A stretch of 9,844 nucleotides of DNA from Alphaproteobacteria bacterium (GCA_015654715.1 JAATGK010000375.1:1-9844); one strand, 5' to 3'; positions 1 to 6,753 are shown, counted from the first letter of the stretch. Notes: generated from the letters alone by a model not told the origin. Numbers and translations are program-made.

Positions 1-56
1 CCACGACCGCACCGGCCGTTGCCTCCGGTTTGGGAATCGGCAGCCTGAAGAAATAA
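1..56 (+). CDS. 3' end of an encapsulin cargo protein gene (partial, C-terminal targeting peptide only)
   Basis: In the frame that begins at base 3, the window opens with TTAPAVASGLGIGSLKK followed by a TAA stop at 54-56. The GLGIGSLKK ending is the typical C-terminal encapsulin-targeting (cargo-loading) peptide, which binds the inner face of the shell. The Ala/Pro/Thr-rich stretch before it is a usual flexible linker. The next gene, 20 nt downstream, is the shell itself, and this cargo-then-shell order is standard for family 1 encapsulin operons. Known cargoes with this kind of tail are DyP-type peroxidases, ferritin-like proteins and hemerythrins. The catalytic domain is outside the window, so I cannot say which one this is. 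The protein should be cytoplasmic and packed inside the shell. The identity of the tail is well supported; the identity of the enzyme is unknown. Confidence 0.87.
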   Translation, partial: TTAPAVASGLGIGSLKK

Positions 57-76
57 CGGCAGACAGGGAGACGATC

Positions 77-877
77 ATGGATATTTTGCGCAGAGAACTG
101 GCTCCCATCAGCCCAGAAGGCTGGAGCCTTATCGACACCACCGCCAAGGAAACGCTGAGCGCCAAACTATCAGGGCGCAAATTCGTCGATATTGACGGAC
201 CGCACGGCATCGCCTACGCCGCCGCGCCGCACGGGCGCCTCAAGGTGGTCAAGGATACTTCTGGCAAGGACCTCGGCTACGGCGTTCATTCGGTCCTGCC
301 GCTGGTCGAAACCCGGGTCCATTTCGATCTGCCGATCTGGGAACTCGATAATCTGGCGCGCGGCGCCAAAGACATCAATCTCGACAGCGTGATCGAGGCC
401 TGCACCGCCGCTGCGGCGTTTGAGGAAACTGCCGTGTTCGATGGGCTGGAACCGGCCGGCATTACCGGATTGCATCAGGTCGTCGCGGGCCATACGGTAC
501 CGCTGACGCTGGCGGCCGATGCGCTGATCGACGGCGTGCGTGAGGCTCAGTTGCAGCTCATTGCGGCCGGAGTCACGGGGCCGCTCGTTCTGGTCGCGAA
601 TGCGGCGATCTGCAAATTCCTGGCGCATGCGATTCCTGGCGGGGTGCTGCGCGATATCGTCGAAAAGCAGATCGGCGGCAGCGTGATCTTTTCGGACTCG
701 GTCAAGGATGCGCTCTTGGTGGCGGGGCGGGGCGGCGATGCCGAACTGACCGTCGGCCAGGATTTTGCCATCGGCTATCACGGCCACAACGTCACGACGG
801 TGAATCTGTTCCTCGCTGAATCCTTCACCTTCCGGGTGGTGACGCCGGAAGCGCTGGTGGGCTTCGTCCTGCGCTGA
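77..877 (+). CDS. Family 1 encapsulin nanocompartment shell protein (linocin M18/CFP29-like)
   Basis: This 266-aa protein aligns along its whole length with the Thermotoga maritima encapsulin as I remember it. Shared stretches include GRKFVDIDGPHG (residues 33-44), the WELDNLARG segment (88-96) and the C-terminal SFTFRVVTPEAL (about 249-260). It has the HK97 phage capsid fold and self-assembles into an icosahedral shell around cargo enzymes. The length is close to the roughly 264-aa encapsulins that build 60-subunit T=1 shells and shorter than those building T=3 or T=4 shells, so a T=1 particle is the likely form (inference). Trp88 lines up with T. maritima Trp87, the residue at the flavin site of that shell. 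An AGGGAG ribosome binding site at 65-70, 6 nt before the ATG, supports the start. The gene follows the cargo gene by 20 nt and is closed by a terminator, so the operon ends here. Confidence 0.96.
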   Translation: MDILRRELAPISPEGWSLIDTTAKETLSAKLSGRKFVDIDGPHGIAYAAAPHGRLKVVKDTSGKDLGYGVHSVLPLVETRVHFDLPIWELDNLARGAKDINLDSVIEACTAAAAFEETAVFDGLEPAGITGLHQVVAGHTVPLTLAADALIDGVREAQLQLIAAGVTGPLVLVANAAICKFLAHAIPGGVLRDIVEKQIGGSVIFSDSVKDALLVAGRGGDAELTVGQDFAIGYHGHNVTTVNLFLAESFTFRVVTPEALVGFVLR

Positions 878-895
878 GCCCTGTCGCAATGAGAG

Positions 896-926
896 AACGG
901 GCCCTTTCGCACGAAGGGCCCGTTTT
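896..926 (+). terminator. Intrinsic terminator of the encapsulin operon
   Basis: A perfect 11-bp stem (896-906 paired with 914-924) carries a GGGCCC core and a 7-nt loop, and the T-run TTTT follows at 923-926. It lies 18 nt after the encapsulin stop and 10 nt before the end of the convergent methyltransferase-like gene. The T-run favours the plus strand. On the minus strand only two T's follow the stem, so termination of the opposite transcript may be weaker. Confidence 0.9.
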
Positions 927-935
927 GCTGCGGGG

Positions 936-1580
936 TCAGCGGGTCGCCAGATAAATCGTATGCGCGATACCGGCGACGTCGACCTCAGCGCGATCGAGCC
1001 GGAGGCCCGTCGCGGCGCGTTCGAAGTCCGGCGACGGATCGGCCGCCCACAGCGCCAGCACTCCGCCGGGTGTCAGCCCCGCCATGAGGTGTGATAGTCC
1101 GACCACGGAATAAAGTGGACGGTTGCGGTCGAACATCACCGCCTCGGGCCCATTGTCGACGTCCATCAGGATGATGTCGAAGCCGCCGGGATGGCTGCGG
1201 ATGACGTCGGCGACATCGCCCAGGACAACCTTTACGCGCGGATCGCCGAGCGGCCGGGCGGCGAGATCGGCGAGGGGGCCCCGGTTCCAGGCGATCACTT
1301 GCGGCACCAATTCGGCGACGGTGAGGCGCGTCTCCGGTCCGGCTTCGTCGAGCATGGCGCGCAAGGTGTAGCCCATGCCGAGACCGCCAATCAGCACGCG
1401 GCCGGCGGCGCGGCCAAGACGGGTCGCCGCAAGCTTCGCCATGGCGCGCTCCGACCCAGCGTTCTTGCTCGACATCAGCTCGTAAAGACCAACGCGAATC
1501 TCAAAATCCGCCCCCTTGCGGCGCAAGGTCATCACCTCGCCGTCGGGCAAGCTGGCGGTGTCGAGTTCGGTCCAAGGCAT
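936..1580 (-). CDS. Spermidine-synthase-fold SAM methyltransferase-like protein
   Basis: This 214-aa protein has a Rossmann-type SAM-dependent methyltransferase core. Motif I is VLIGGLGMGYTLR (residues 62-74), the acidic residue closing strand 2 is Glu90 in the segment VAELVP, GDV follows at 121-123, and ILMDVDNGP lies at 137-145. It resembles the spermidine synthase superfamily, but the GGGDG motif and the catalytic aspartate context of true polyamine aminopropyltransferases are not evident. The name spermidine synthase would therefore be unsafe. The reading frame stays open to 1649, but the added 23 residues are basic, Cys-containing and poorly protein-like. The start at 1580 gives the MPWTELDTA beginning I associate with the family and has AGGA about 11 nt upstream. 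It is divergent from the small gene at 1679. Its substrate is unknown. Confidence 0.83.
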   Translation of the reverse strand: MPWTELDTASLPDGEVMTLRRKGADFEIRVGLYELMSSKNAGSERAMAKLAATRLGRAAGRVLIGGLGMGYTLRAMLDEAGPETRLTVAELVPQVIAWNRGPLADLAARPLGDPRVKVVLGDVADVIRSHPGGFDIILMDVDNGPEAVMFDRNRPLYSVVGLSHLMAGLTPGGVLALWAADPSPDFERAATGLRLDRAEVDVAGIAHTIYLATR

Positions 1581-1653
1581 GGCATTTCCGTTCCTGGCGG
1601 ATTTACCGCGACAGGCTTGGTCACTGCAACCTTTCCGGCCGAAACGCACAATG

Positions 1654-1678
1654 CGGCAGTCTGTGTTATACTGCCGGC
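1654..1678 (+). promoter_or_regulatory. Extended -10 promoter inside an inverted repeat, predicted leaderless start
   Basis: A good -10 hexamer, TATACT, lies at 1667-1672 and is preceded by TGT (an extended -10). No convincing -35 is seen. Transcription would begin about 7 nt after the hexamer, on or next to the A of the ATG at 1679, and no Shine-Dalgarno sequence precedes that ATG. The -10 lies in a perfect inverted repeat: CGGCAGT at 1654-1660 and ACTGCCG at 1670-1676, with a 9-nt spacer. This could be an operator. The same bases read on the minus strand give TATAAC, a possible -10 for the divergent gene. Confidence 0.5.
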
Positions 1679-1894
1679 ATGGAAGAAGCCGATATCCTGC
1701 GCTCCGCCAATCAGCTCATCAAAAGCTATGGCGACAAAGCCGCCGAGGTCGCTGCCGGCAAGGTCGTCGCCATGCAACAGTTGGAGGATGACGAGGGTAT
1801 GGCCGCCTGGCTCGACATCATGCTGGCGATCAGAAGCTTGCAGCAGGAAAAGGACGAACCTCCGGCGTCGCCATCACTGCCAAGGCGAAAATAG
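1679..1894 (+). CDS. Small helical hypothetical protein (71 aa)
   Basis: This 71-aa protein starts [14 protein letters not shown] and appears mainly alpha-helical up to residue 58. A charged, proline-containing tail ([12 protein letters not shown]) follows. It has no signal peptide, no transmembrane segment and no cysteines, so it is probably cytoplasmic. The pattern of an N-terminal ILRSANxLI helix, an Ala-rich helix and a [12 protein letters not shown] helix resembles short uncharacterised alphaproteobacterial proteins, possibly the DUF6961 type; I am not sure of that family call. It looks real because a good -10 element is placed exactly to give a leaderless mRNA at its ATG and because it fills the space between two clear genes. 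It is divergent from the methyltransferase-like gene. No function is proposed. Confidence 0.68.
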   Translation: MEEADILRSANQLIKSYGDKAAEVAAGKVVAMQQLEDDEGMAAWLDIMLAIRSLQQEKDEPPASPSLPRRK

Positions 1895-1945
1895 GGATTC
1901 CGAATTCTCTATCGACCTGCCCCTTGAGGGGGGCTATTTCCACCG

Positions 1946-1990
1946 ATGACGTATTCCGTGTTATGGGCATGCGGACCATGGTTATGCTAA
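1946..1990 (+). other. Possible 14-codon upstream ORF overlapping the ygiQ start region
   Basis: An ATG at 1946 opens a 14-codon frame, [14 protein letters not shown], that ends at a TAA at 1988-1990. The stop overlaps the in-frame ygiQ ATG at 1984 in the arrangement ATGCTAA. A G-rich stretch, GAGGGGGG, at 1926-1933 lies 12 nt before it, a long but usable spacing. The ygiQ ATGs themselves lack a clear ribosome binding site. A coupled leader peptide is possible, but a 14-codon frame can easily arise by chance. Confidence 0.2.
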
Positions 1991-3984
1991 GCTTACAATT
2001 GCCTCGCCCAAAGCCCTTATCTTCTTACCGGAAATTCCGGGAGGAGAAGGCGGCGCCGTTTTTGCCGATGTCGCGGGCGGAAATGGCGGCGCTCGGCTGG
2101 GACGAATGCGATGTGATCCTTGTCACCGGCGATGCCTACATCGATCACCCCAGTTTCGGCATGGCGGTGATCGGGCGGCTGCTGGAAGCGCAAGGCTTCC
2201 GGATCGGCATCATTGCGCAGCCCGATTGGCAATCGGCGGAGCCGTTCCGCGCCCTCGGACGGCCGAAGCTCTATTTCGGCGTCACGGCCGGCAACATGGA
2301 TTCGATGGTCAACCGCTACACCTCGGACCGGCGGCTGCGCCACGACGATGCCTATACGCCGGGCGGCGAGGGCGGCAAGCGCCCCGATCGCGCCGTGATC
2401 GTTTATGCGCAGCGCTGCCAGGAAGCCTATTTCGGCGTGCCGGTGGTGCTTGGTGGCATAGAAGCCTCGCTGCGCCGCATCGCCCATTACGATTATTGGT
2501 CCGACAAAGTGCGCCGGTCGATTTTGCTCGATGCCAAAGCCGAGCTGCTGCTCTACGGCAACGCCGAACGGGCGCTGGTGGAAGTGACCCATCGCATCGC
2601 CGCGGGCGGCATCAGCCAAGATTTTTCCGATGTGCGCGGCGTGGCGTTCGCACGCTCCAAACTGCCGGAGGGCTGGACCGAGGCGCCTGCCGACGATCTC
2701 GACAGTTCTGACGAGGGCCGCTTGCCGGGTACCAACGTCGTCGTACGCATGCCGTCGTTCGAACAGGTGTCAACCGACCCCGAGGCCTATGCCCGCGCCA
2801 GCCGCGTGCTGCACAAAGAAGCCAATCCGGGCAACGCGAGGCCGTTGGTGCAGCGGCACGGAACCCGCGACGTCTGGCTGACTGCGCCGCCAATTCCTCT
2901 GGCCACGGAGGAAATGGATTATGTTTACGAGCTGCCCTATGCGCGGGCCCCGCATCCGTCCTATGGCGGCGCCAAAATTCCCGCTTGGGAGATGATCAAG
3001 AATTCGGTGACGATCATGCGCGGCTGTTTCGGCTGCTGCTCGTTCTGTTCGATCACCGAACACGAGGGCCGCATCATCCAGTCGCGTTCGGAAGCCTCGG
3101 TGCTGCGCGAGATCGAACGGGTGCGCGACCAGACCGAAGGCTTCACCGGCGTCATTTCCGACATCGGCGGACCGACCGCCAACATGTATCGCATGGCGTG
3201 CAAGGATAAGGCGACCGAGGCGGTGTGCCGGCGGCCGTCTTGTGTCTTCCCCGATATCTGCAAGAACCTGAATACCAGCCATGACCCGCTAATCGCGCTT
3301 TATCGCAAGGCCCGCGAAATCCCCGGTATCAAGAAGGTGATGGTGGCTTCGGGGGTGCGCTATGATTTGGCGATCAAGAGCCCCGAATATGTGAAAGAAC
3401 TCGTCACCCATCACGTCGGCGGCTATTTGAAGATCGCGCCGGAACATACCGAGGCGGGCCCGCTGGCGAAGATGATGAAGCCGGGCATCGGCGCTTATGA
3501 CCGTTTCAAGGAGATGTTCGATGCGGCGGCCAAAGCGGCGGGCAAGAACTATTTTCTGATCCCGTATTTCATCGCCGCCCATCCCGGCACGTCTGACGAA
3601 GACATGCTGAATTTGGCGCTATGGCTAAAAAAGCACCGTTACAAGCCCGACCAGGTGCAGACCTATCTGGCGGCGCCGATGGCGCTTTCCACCGCGATGT
3701 ATCACACCGGATTCAATCCGCTGAAGCCGGTGCGGCGCGGCGCCTCCGAGACCGTCGATGCGGTGAAGGGGATGCGCCAGCGCCGCCTGCACAAGGCCTT
3801 CCTGCGCTATCACGATCCCGAAAACTGGCCACTTTTGCGCGAGGCTCTGAAGGCGATGGGCCGTGCCGATTTGATCGGACCGGGCAAGCAACATCTGGTT
3901 CCGTCGGGGCCGTCCGCACAACTTCGCGAGAACACCACCCGTCGCGCCGAAAAGACCCGCTTGCCGTCTCGCCCGCGGCGCTGA
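1963..3984 (+). CDS. ygiQ: YgiQ family radical SAM protein (UPF0313)
   Basis: The product is closely similar to E. coli YgiQ from APFLPMSR onward, including [30 protein letters not shown] and GGIEASLRR. The radical SAM cysteine motif CX3CX2C is at residues 355, 359 and 362 (codons at 3025, 3037 and 3046), inside [19 protein letters not shown]. An additional Cys358 stands where E. coli has Gly. A second cysteine cluster follows ([21 protein letters not shown]), then the C-terminal DUF3362-like region ([17 protein letters not shown]). The family binds a [4Fe-4S] cluster and SAM, and its substrate is not known to me. The start is unresolved. The frame extends to a TTG at 1924, and in-frame ATGs occur at 1963, 1969, 1978 and 1984, none with a strong ribosome binding site. 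I give the first ATG (673 aa). The shorter starts lose nothing conserved. Confidence 0.93.
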   Translation: MGMRTMVMLSLQLPRPKPLSSYRKFREEKAAPFLPMSRAEMAALGWDECDVILVTGDAYIDHPSFGMAVIGRLLEAQGFRIGIIAQPDWQSAEPFRALGRPKLYFGVTAGNMDSMVNRYTSDRRLRHDDAYTPGGEGGKRPDRAVIVYAQRCQEAYFGVPVVLGGIEASLRRIAHYDYWSDKVRRSILLDAKAELLLYGNAERALVEVTHRIAAGGISQDFSDVRGVAFARSKLPEGWTEAPADDLDSSDEGRLPGTNVVVRMPSFEQVSTDPEAYARASRVLHKEANPGNARPLVQRHGTRDVWLTAPPIPLATEEMDYVYELPYARAPHPSYGGAKIPAWEMIKNSVTIMRGCFGCCSFCSITEHEGRIIQSRSEASVLREIERVRDQTEGFTGVISDIGGPTANMYRMACKDKATEAVCRRPSCVFPDICKNLNTSHDPLIALYRKAREIPGIKKVMVASGVRYDLAIKSPEYVKELVTHHVGGYLKIAPEHTEAGPLAKMMKPGIGAYDRFKEMFDAAAKAAGKNYFLIPYFIAAHPGTSDEDMLNLALWLKKHRYKPDQVQTYLAAPMALSTAMYHTGFNPLKPVRRGASETVDAVKGMRQRRLHKAFLRYHDPENWPLLREALKAMGRADLIGPGKQHLVPSGPSAQLRENTTRRAEKTRLPSRPRR

Positions 3985-3995
3985 AAGCGCTTACC
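3982..3995 (+). promoter_or_regulatory. LacI-family-type operator (cre-like)
   Basis: TGAAAGCGCTTACC matches the LacI/CcpA-type operator consensus TGWAARCGYTWNCW at 13 of 14 positions, with the symmetric AAGCGCTT centre typical of LacI-family sites. It begins on the TGA stop of ygiQ and sits 47 nt before the ATG of the secreted glycosidase-like gene. A weak candidate promoter, TTACCA at 3991-3996 and AATACC at 4014-4019 with 17 nt between, would place the site over the -35, which fits repression. No regulator gene lies in the window. Confidence 0.5.
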
Positions 3996-4001
3996 ATCAC
4001 G

Positions 4002-4033
4002 CCCAAGACTCGGAATACCGAGCGCAGCTTGGG
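4002..4033 (+). promoter_or_regulatory. Two-part hairpin in the leader of the glycosidase-like gene
   Basis: Two nested inverted repeats can form one stem: CCCAAG (4002-4007) with CTTGGG (4028-4033), and CTCGG (4009-4013) with CCGAG (4018-4022) around an AATA loop. No T-run follows, so this is not a standard terminator. It ends directly before the AGAGGA ribosome binding site (4034-4039), where it could influence translation or mRNA stability. Function is inferred only. Confidence 0.3.
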
Positions 4034-4042
4034 AGAGGAAAC

Positions 4043-5965
4043 ATGCGCGGGATTATCGGCGGGTTGCTCGCTGTTCTGATTTTGGGTGTTCTGGCGCCGG
4101 CGGCGCCCGGCAAATACCAGAATTTCCGCACTGCAATTTACGTTGTCGTCGGCACCACCAAGCAGCTCTCCGATCCGGCCGAGTTCGCGCGCCAATATGA
4201 TCGCATGCAGCGCCAAGTGAAGTTCGACAAGGTTTATGTCGAAGTTTACCGCAGCGGCCTGTTTGCCACCGACGCCGAGGTTGAGGCGGTCAAGACGGCG
4301 TTCGAGGCCAAGGGCGTGCAAGTCGCGGGCGGCATCACGCTGGCGTCCGGCGAGAAGTCGGCCCAATTCCGCTCCTTCGACTACGAAAATCCCGCCGATC
4401 GCGCCGATTGCCAGAAGGCGGCCGAACTGGCGGTCAGGCACTTTGGTGAAGTGATCCTCGACGATTTCTTCTTCTACAACACCAAGAGCGACGCCGACAT
4501 CGCCGCCAAGGGCGACAAGAGCTGGACGGCTTATCGCCTCGAGAGAATGCGCGAAGCGGCGAAGACTTTGGTACTCGACCCGGCCCATAAAATCAATCCG
4601 GCCGCCAAGGTGATCATCAAGTACCCGAACTGGTACGAGCATTTTCAAGGTCTCGGTTTCGATCTCGAAAAAGAGCCGCACATGTTCGACGGTATCTACA
4701 CCGGCACCGAAACCCGCGATCCTTACATCACCGACCAGTTGCTCCAGCAATATGAGAGCTACGAGATCATCCGTTATTTCGATAACATCTTGCCGGGCGG
4801 CAACGGCGGCGGCTGGGTCGACACCTACGGCGTTCGCACCGTCGACCGCTATGCCGAACAGCTTTGGGATACCGTGTTTGCCAAGGCGCGCGAAATCACA
4901 CTGTTCAACTGGCGCGATCTGGTCGATCCGCAAAACAAGGTCGATCCCGGCGACCGCAAGATGTGGGAGAAGCGTCCCACCAGTTTCAACTGGGCCGTCA
5001 TGGCCAAGGGTTACAAGCCGGCCGCCAAAGGCGACACCTTCGGCTGGGGCCGCGTTGCAGGCTATTCGCTGGAAGAGGTGGACAAGGCGCTCGGCGACCT
5101 CGGCAATCCGATCGGCATTGCGAACTACAAACCCTATCATTCCGACGGCGAGGACTCGCTGCAGCATTATCTCGGCAATATCGGCCTTCCGATCGAGATG
5201 ACGCCGAATTTCCCGCCAGGGCCGGGGCTGGTGCTCCTCACCGAAGAAGCCAAATACGATCCCGACATCGTCAAGAAAATCGATGCCAAGCTGAAGGCGG
5301 GTGGCAGCGTAGTGGTTACCAGCGGGTTCTTGCGTGCCATGCAGGACAAGGGCTTCAAGCACATCGCGGAATGGGAAGTGACGGGCCGGGTGATTGGCAT
5401 CAACAATTTCGTCAACGGTTTCGGCTCCGGCAACGGCACTATCCTGGGCGATCCCAAGAAGCCATCGCCGGACATCCTGTTCCCGGAAGTGCGGTTCTAT
5501 ACCAACGACAGTTGGGGCATCATTCGCGGCACGGCGGGCTCCAAGGGCAATCCGCTATTATTGATGAACGGCTATTCGCAGGGGACGATTTATCTCCTCA
5601 ACATTCCGGACAATCCGGCCGATCTCTATCGGATGCCGCAAGGGGTACTGACCCAGATCAAGCATTACCTGCAAGCGGATTTCCCGGTGCAGATCGATGC
5701 GCCGGCGCTCGTTTCGCTGTTCGCCTACGACAACGCCACCATAGCGGTGGAATCCTTCCGCGACGCCGTTGCGGCCGTGAATGTGATCGTGGCGGGCGAG
5801 GGCGCCACGCTGAGGGACCTGAAAACTGGCAAGCTGATCGCCGCCAAAGCGCCACCGAAGCCCGTAGCCGACCGGCGCGGCCGCATCGTTAAGACGCCGC
5901 CGGAGACCGTCTTTCCGATTTCACTTGAGGCCCATTCCTGGCGGACCTATCGAATCGAGCATTAA
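4043..5965 (+). CDS. Secreted glycoside-hydrolase-like protein, family not assigned
   Basis: This is a 640-aa protein with a signal peptide: MRGIIGG, then a hydrophobic core (LLAVLILGVLAPA), with cleavage probably near residues 20-23. It should be periplasmic or extracellular. I see three likely parts. The first is an N-terminal barrel-like domain (about 28-320) with alternating strand and helix segments and acidic motifs at strand ends: VYVEVYR (64-70), EVILDDFFFYN (136-146), FDGIYTGTETRD (215-226) and ITLFNWRD (285-292). The second is an alpha/beta domain (about 355-545), with GGSVVVTSGFL, resembling the class I glutamine-amidotransferase-like domain often attached to glycosidases. The third is a C-terminal beta domain (about 550-640). 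This layout recalls GH42-type beta-galactosidases, but I cannot assign a CAZy family or name the catalytic acids with certainty. AGAGGA at 4034-4039 supports the start. The DUF3617 gene follows after 26 nt. Confidence 0.72.
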   Translation: MRGIIGGLLAVLILGVLAPAAPGKYQNFRTAIYVVVGTTKQLSDPAEFARQYDRMQRQVKFDKVYVEVYRSGLFATDAEVEAVKTAFEAKGVQVAGGITLASGEKSAQFRSFDYENPADRADCQKAAELAVRHFGEVILDDFFFYNTKSDADIAAKGDKSWTAYRLERMREAAKTLVLDPAHKINPAAKVIIKYPNWYEHFQGLGFDLEKEPHMFDGIYTGTETRDPYITDQLLQQYESYEIIRYFDNILPGGNGGGWVDTYGVRTVDRYAEQLWDTVFAKAREITLFNWRDLVDPQNKVDPGDRKMWEKRPTSFNWAVMAKGYKPAAKGDTFGWGRVAGYSLEEVDKALGDLGNPIGIANYKPYHSDGEDSLQHYLGNIGLPIEMTPNFPPGPGLVLLTEEAKYDPDIVKKIDAKLKAGGSVVVTSGFLRAMQDKGFKHIAEWEVTGRVIGINNFVNGFGSGNGTILGDPKKPSPDILFPEVRFYTNDSWGIIRGTAGSKGNPLLLMNGYSQGTIYLLNIPDNPADLYRMPQGVLTQIKHYLQADFPVQIDAPALVSLFAYDNATIAVESFRDAVAAVNVIVAGEGATLRDLKTGKLIAAKAPPKPVADRRGRIVKTPPETVFPISLEAHSWRTYRIEH

Positions 5966-5991
5966 TTGATTCTACCCTGGGAGGCTTGGTC

Positions 5992-6498
5992 ATGAACATC
6001 GTCCGCCTTGCGTTGATCGGAACGGCCTCGGCCGCGTTGCTGGCCCCGGCGGCACTGGCCGCGCATGGCAAGGCCGGCACCTGGGAGGTGTCCACCAAGA
6101 TGAGCGGGAGTGGAATGGCCGGCATGCCCGATATGTCCAAGCTACCGCCGGACGTGCAGGCTAGAATGAAGGCGCAAGGCGTCAGCATGAACGCTGGCGG
6201 CGGCATGACGGCGAAGTTCTGCATGACGGCCGACCAGGTCAACGCCGACAAGCCGCCGATGACCCATCGCGACAATTGCGAAGCCCAGAACATCAAAACG
6301 CAGGGCGACGTCTTCAGCGCTGACGTGGTGTGTAAAGGCTCGGGTGCCGCCAAGGGCCACATCGAGATCACCTTCGACGGCCCCACCCATTACAGCGGCC
6401 GTCAGGTCTCGTCGGTGACCATGAATGGCCAGACCCAAACGCACGAGATGCTGCTGGACGCGCACTGGCTATCGCCCGACTGCACGGTCAAACCCTGA
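5992..6498 (+). CDS. Secreted DUF3617 family protein
   Basis: This 168-aa protein has a clear Sec signal peptide (MNIVRLALIGTASAALLAP, cleavage near AALA-AHG at about residues 23-24). A small domain of the DUF3617 type follows. It has the family's opening GTWEVSTKMSG and a Met/Gly/Pro-rich segment with KLPPDVQARMKAQGV. Four cysteines occur in the contexts FCMT, NCEA, VVCK and DCTV, which could form two disulfides in the periplasm. It ends with a beta-rich part containing the Tyr-Ser-Gly-Arg segment. DUF3617 proteins are common in Proteobacteria and have no agreed function. The ATG at 5992 is chosen over a TTG at 5986 because GGGAGG at 5979-5984 is 7 nt from the ATG. It lies 26 nt downstream of the glycosidase-like gene and is probably co-transcribed with it. 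A 7-bp inverted repeat (6484-6490/6496-6502) spans its stop but lacks a T-run. Confidence 0.88.
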   Translation: MNIVRLALIGTASAALLAPAALAAHGKAGTWEVSTKMSGSGMAGMPDMSKLPPDVQARMKAQGVSMNAGGGMTAKFCMTADQVNADKPPMTHRDNCEAQNIKTQGDVFSADVVCKGSGAAKGHIEITFDGPTHYSGRQVSSVTMNGQTQTHEMLLDAHWLSPDCTVKP

Positions 6499-6753
6499 CC
6501 GTCGCGCCGAAATGCGACCGGCCGCACGCCCAAGTTTTGACGTTCTGGAACACCTAGCTGCAGTTGACTGGCCAACCCAAGGGGTGGACACAATCGCTTG
6601 GTTCGCGTCGGCGGTCTCAAATCGGGCAAAAACAAGCCCTTTCCCAGTTCAACCCCTTGACGGACAAGCCGGATACCGGCCGTTAAGCGTCTGGACGCCA
6701 TGCTGGCGGAATTGTATGGATGACGGGTCTGATCCGGCCCCATAGGAGTACGC
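6499..6753. other. 255-nt intergenic region upstream of the ClpP-like gene
   Basis: I see no convincing gene here. A plus-strand open frame overlaps the end of the DUF3617 gene but has no protein-like features. The best promoter candidate is a -35 TTGACG at 6657-6662, with a weak -10 about 17-19 nt later (CCGTTA at 6680-6685 or GTTAAG at 6682-6687). Either gives a leader of about 60 nt. The CCCTTGAC context also resembles heat-shock sigma-factor -35 boxes, but the -10 does not confirm this. No intrinsic terminator with a T-run is visible. Confidence 0.35.

Noticed and set aside
170..889. 239-aa open frame antisense to the encapsulin gene
   Set aside because: It lies entirely over a clear encapsulin gene, is rich in Arg/Asp/Gln typical of the reverse frame of GC-rich DNA, and shows no domain.
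1581..1649. N-terminal extension of the methyltransferase-like gene to 1649
   Set aside because: The additional residues are basic and unlike the family, while the ATG at 1580 has an upstream AGGA and a family-like beginning.
1191..1949. 252-aa plus-strand open frame opposite the methyltransferase-like gene
   Set aside because: It overlaps two better-supported genes in other frames, and its composition is that of a shadow frame.
3713..5362. 549-aa minus-strand open frame over ygiQ and the glycosidase-like gene
   Set aside because: Length alone is misleading in GC-rich DNA. It is antisense to genes with clear motifs and ribosome binding sites, and no family features are visible.
6484..6502. 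ACGGTCA/TGACCGT inverted repeat over the DUF3617 stop as a terminator
   Set aside because: The 7-bp stem with a 5-nt loop is not followed by a T-run, so a terminator call is not supported.
6425..6745. 106-aa plus-strand open frame covering the 6499-6753 gap
   Set aside because: It begins inside the DUF3617 gene, has no ribosome binding site or recognisable fold, and overlaps the promoter region of the ClpP-like gene.
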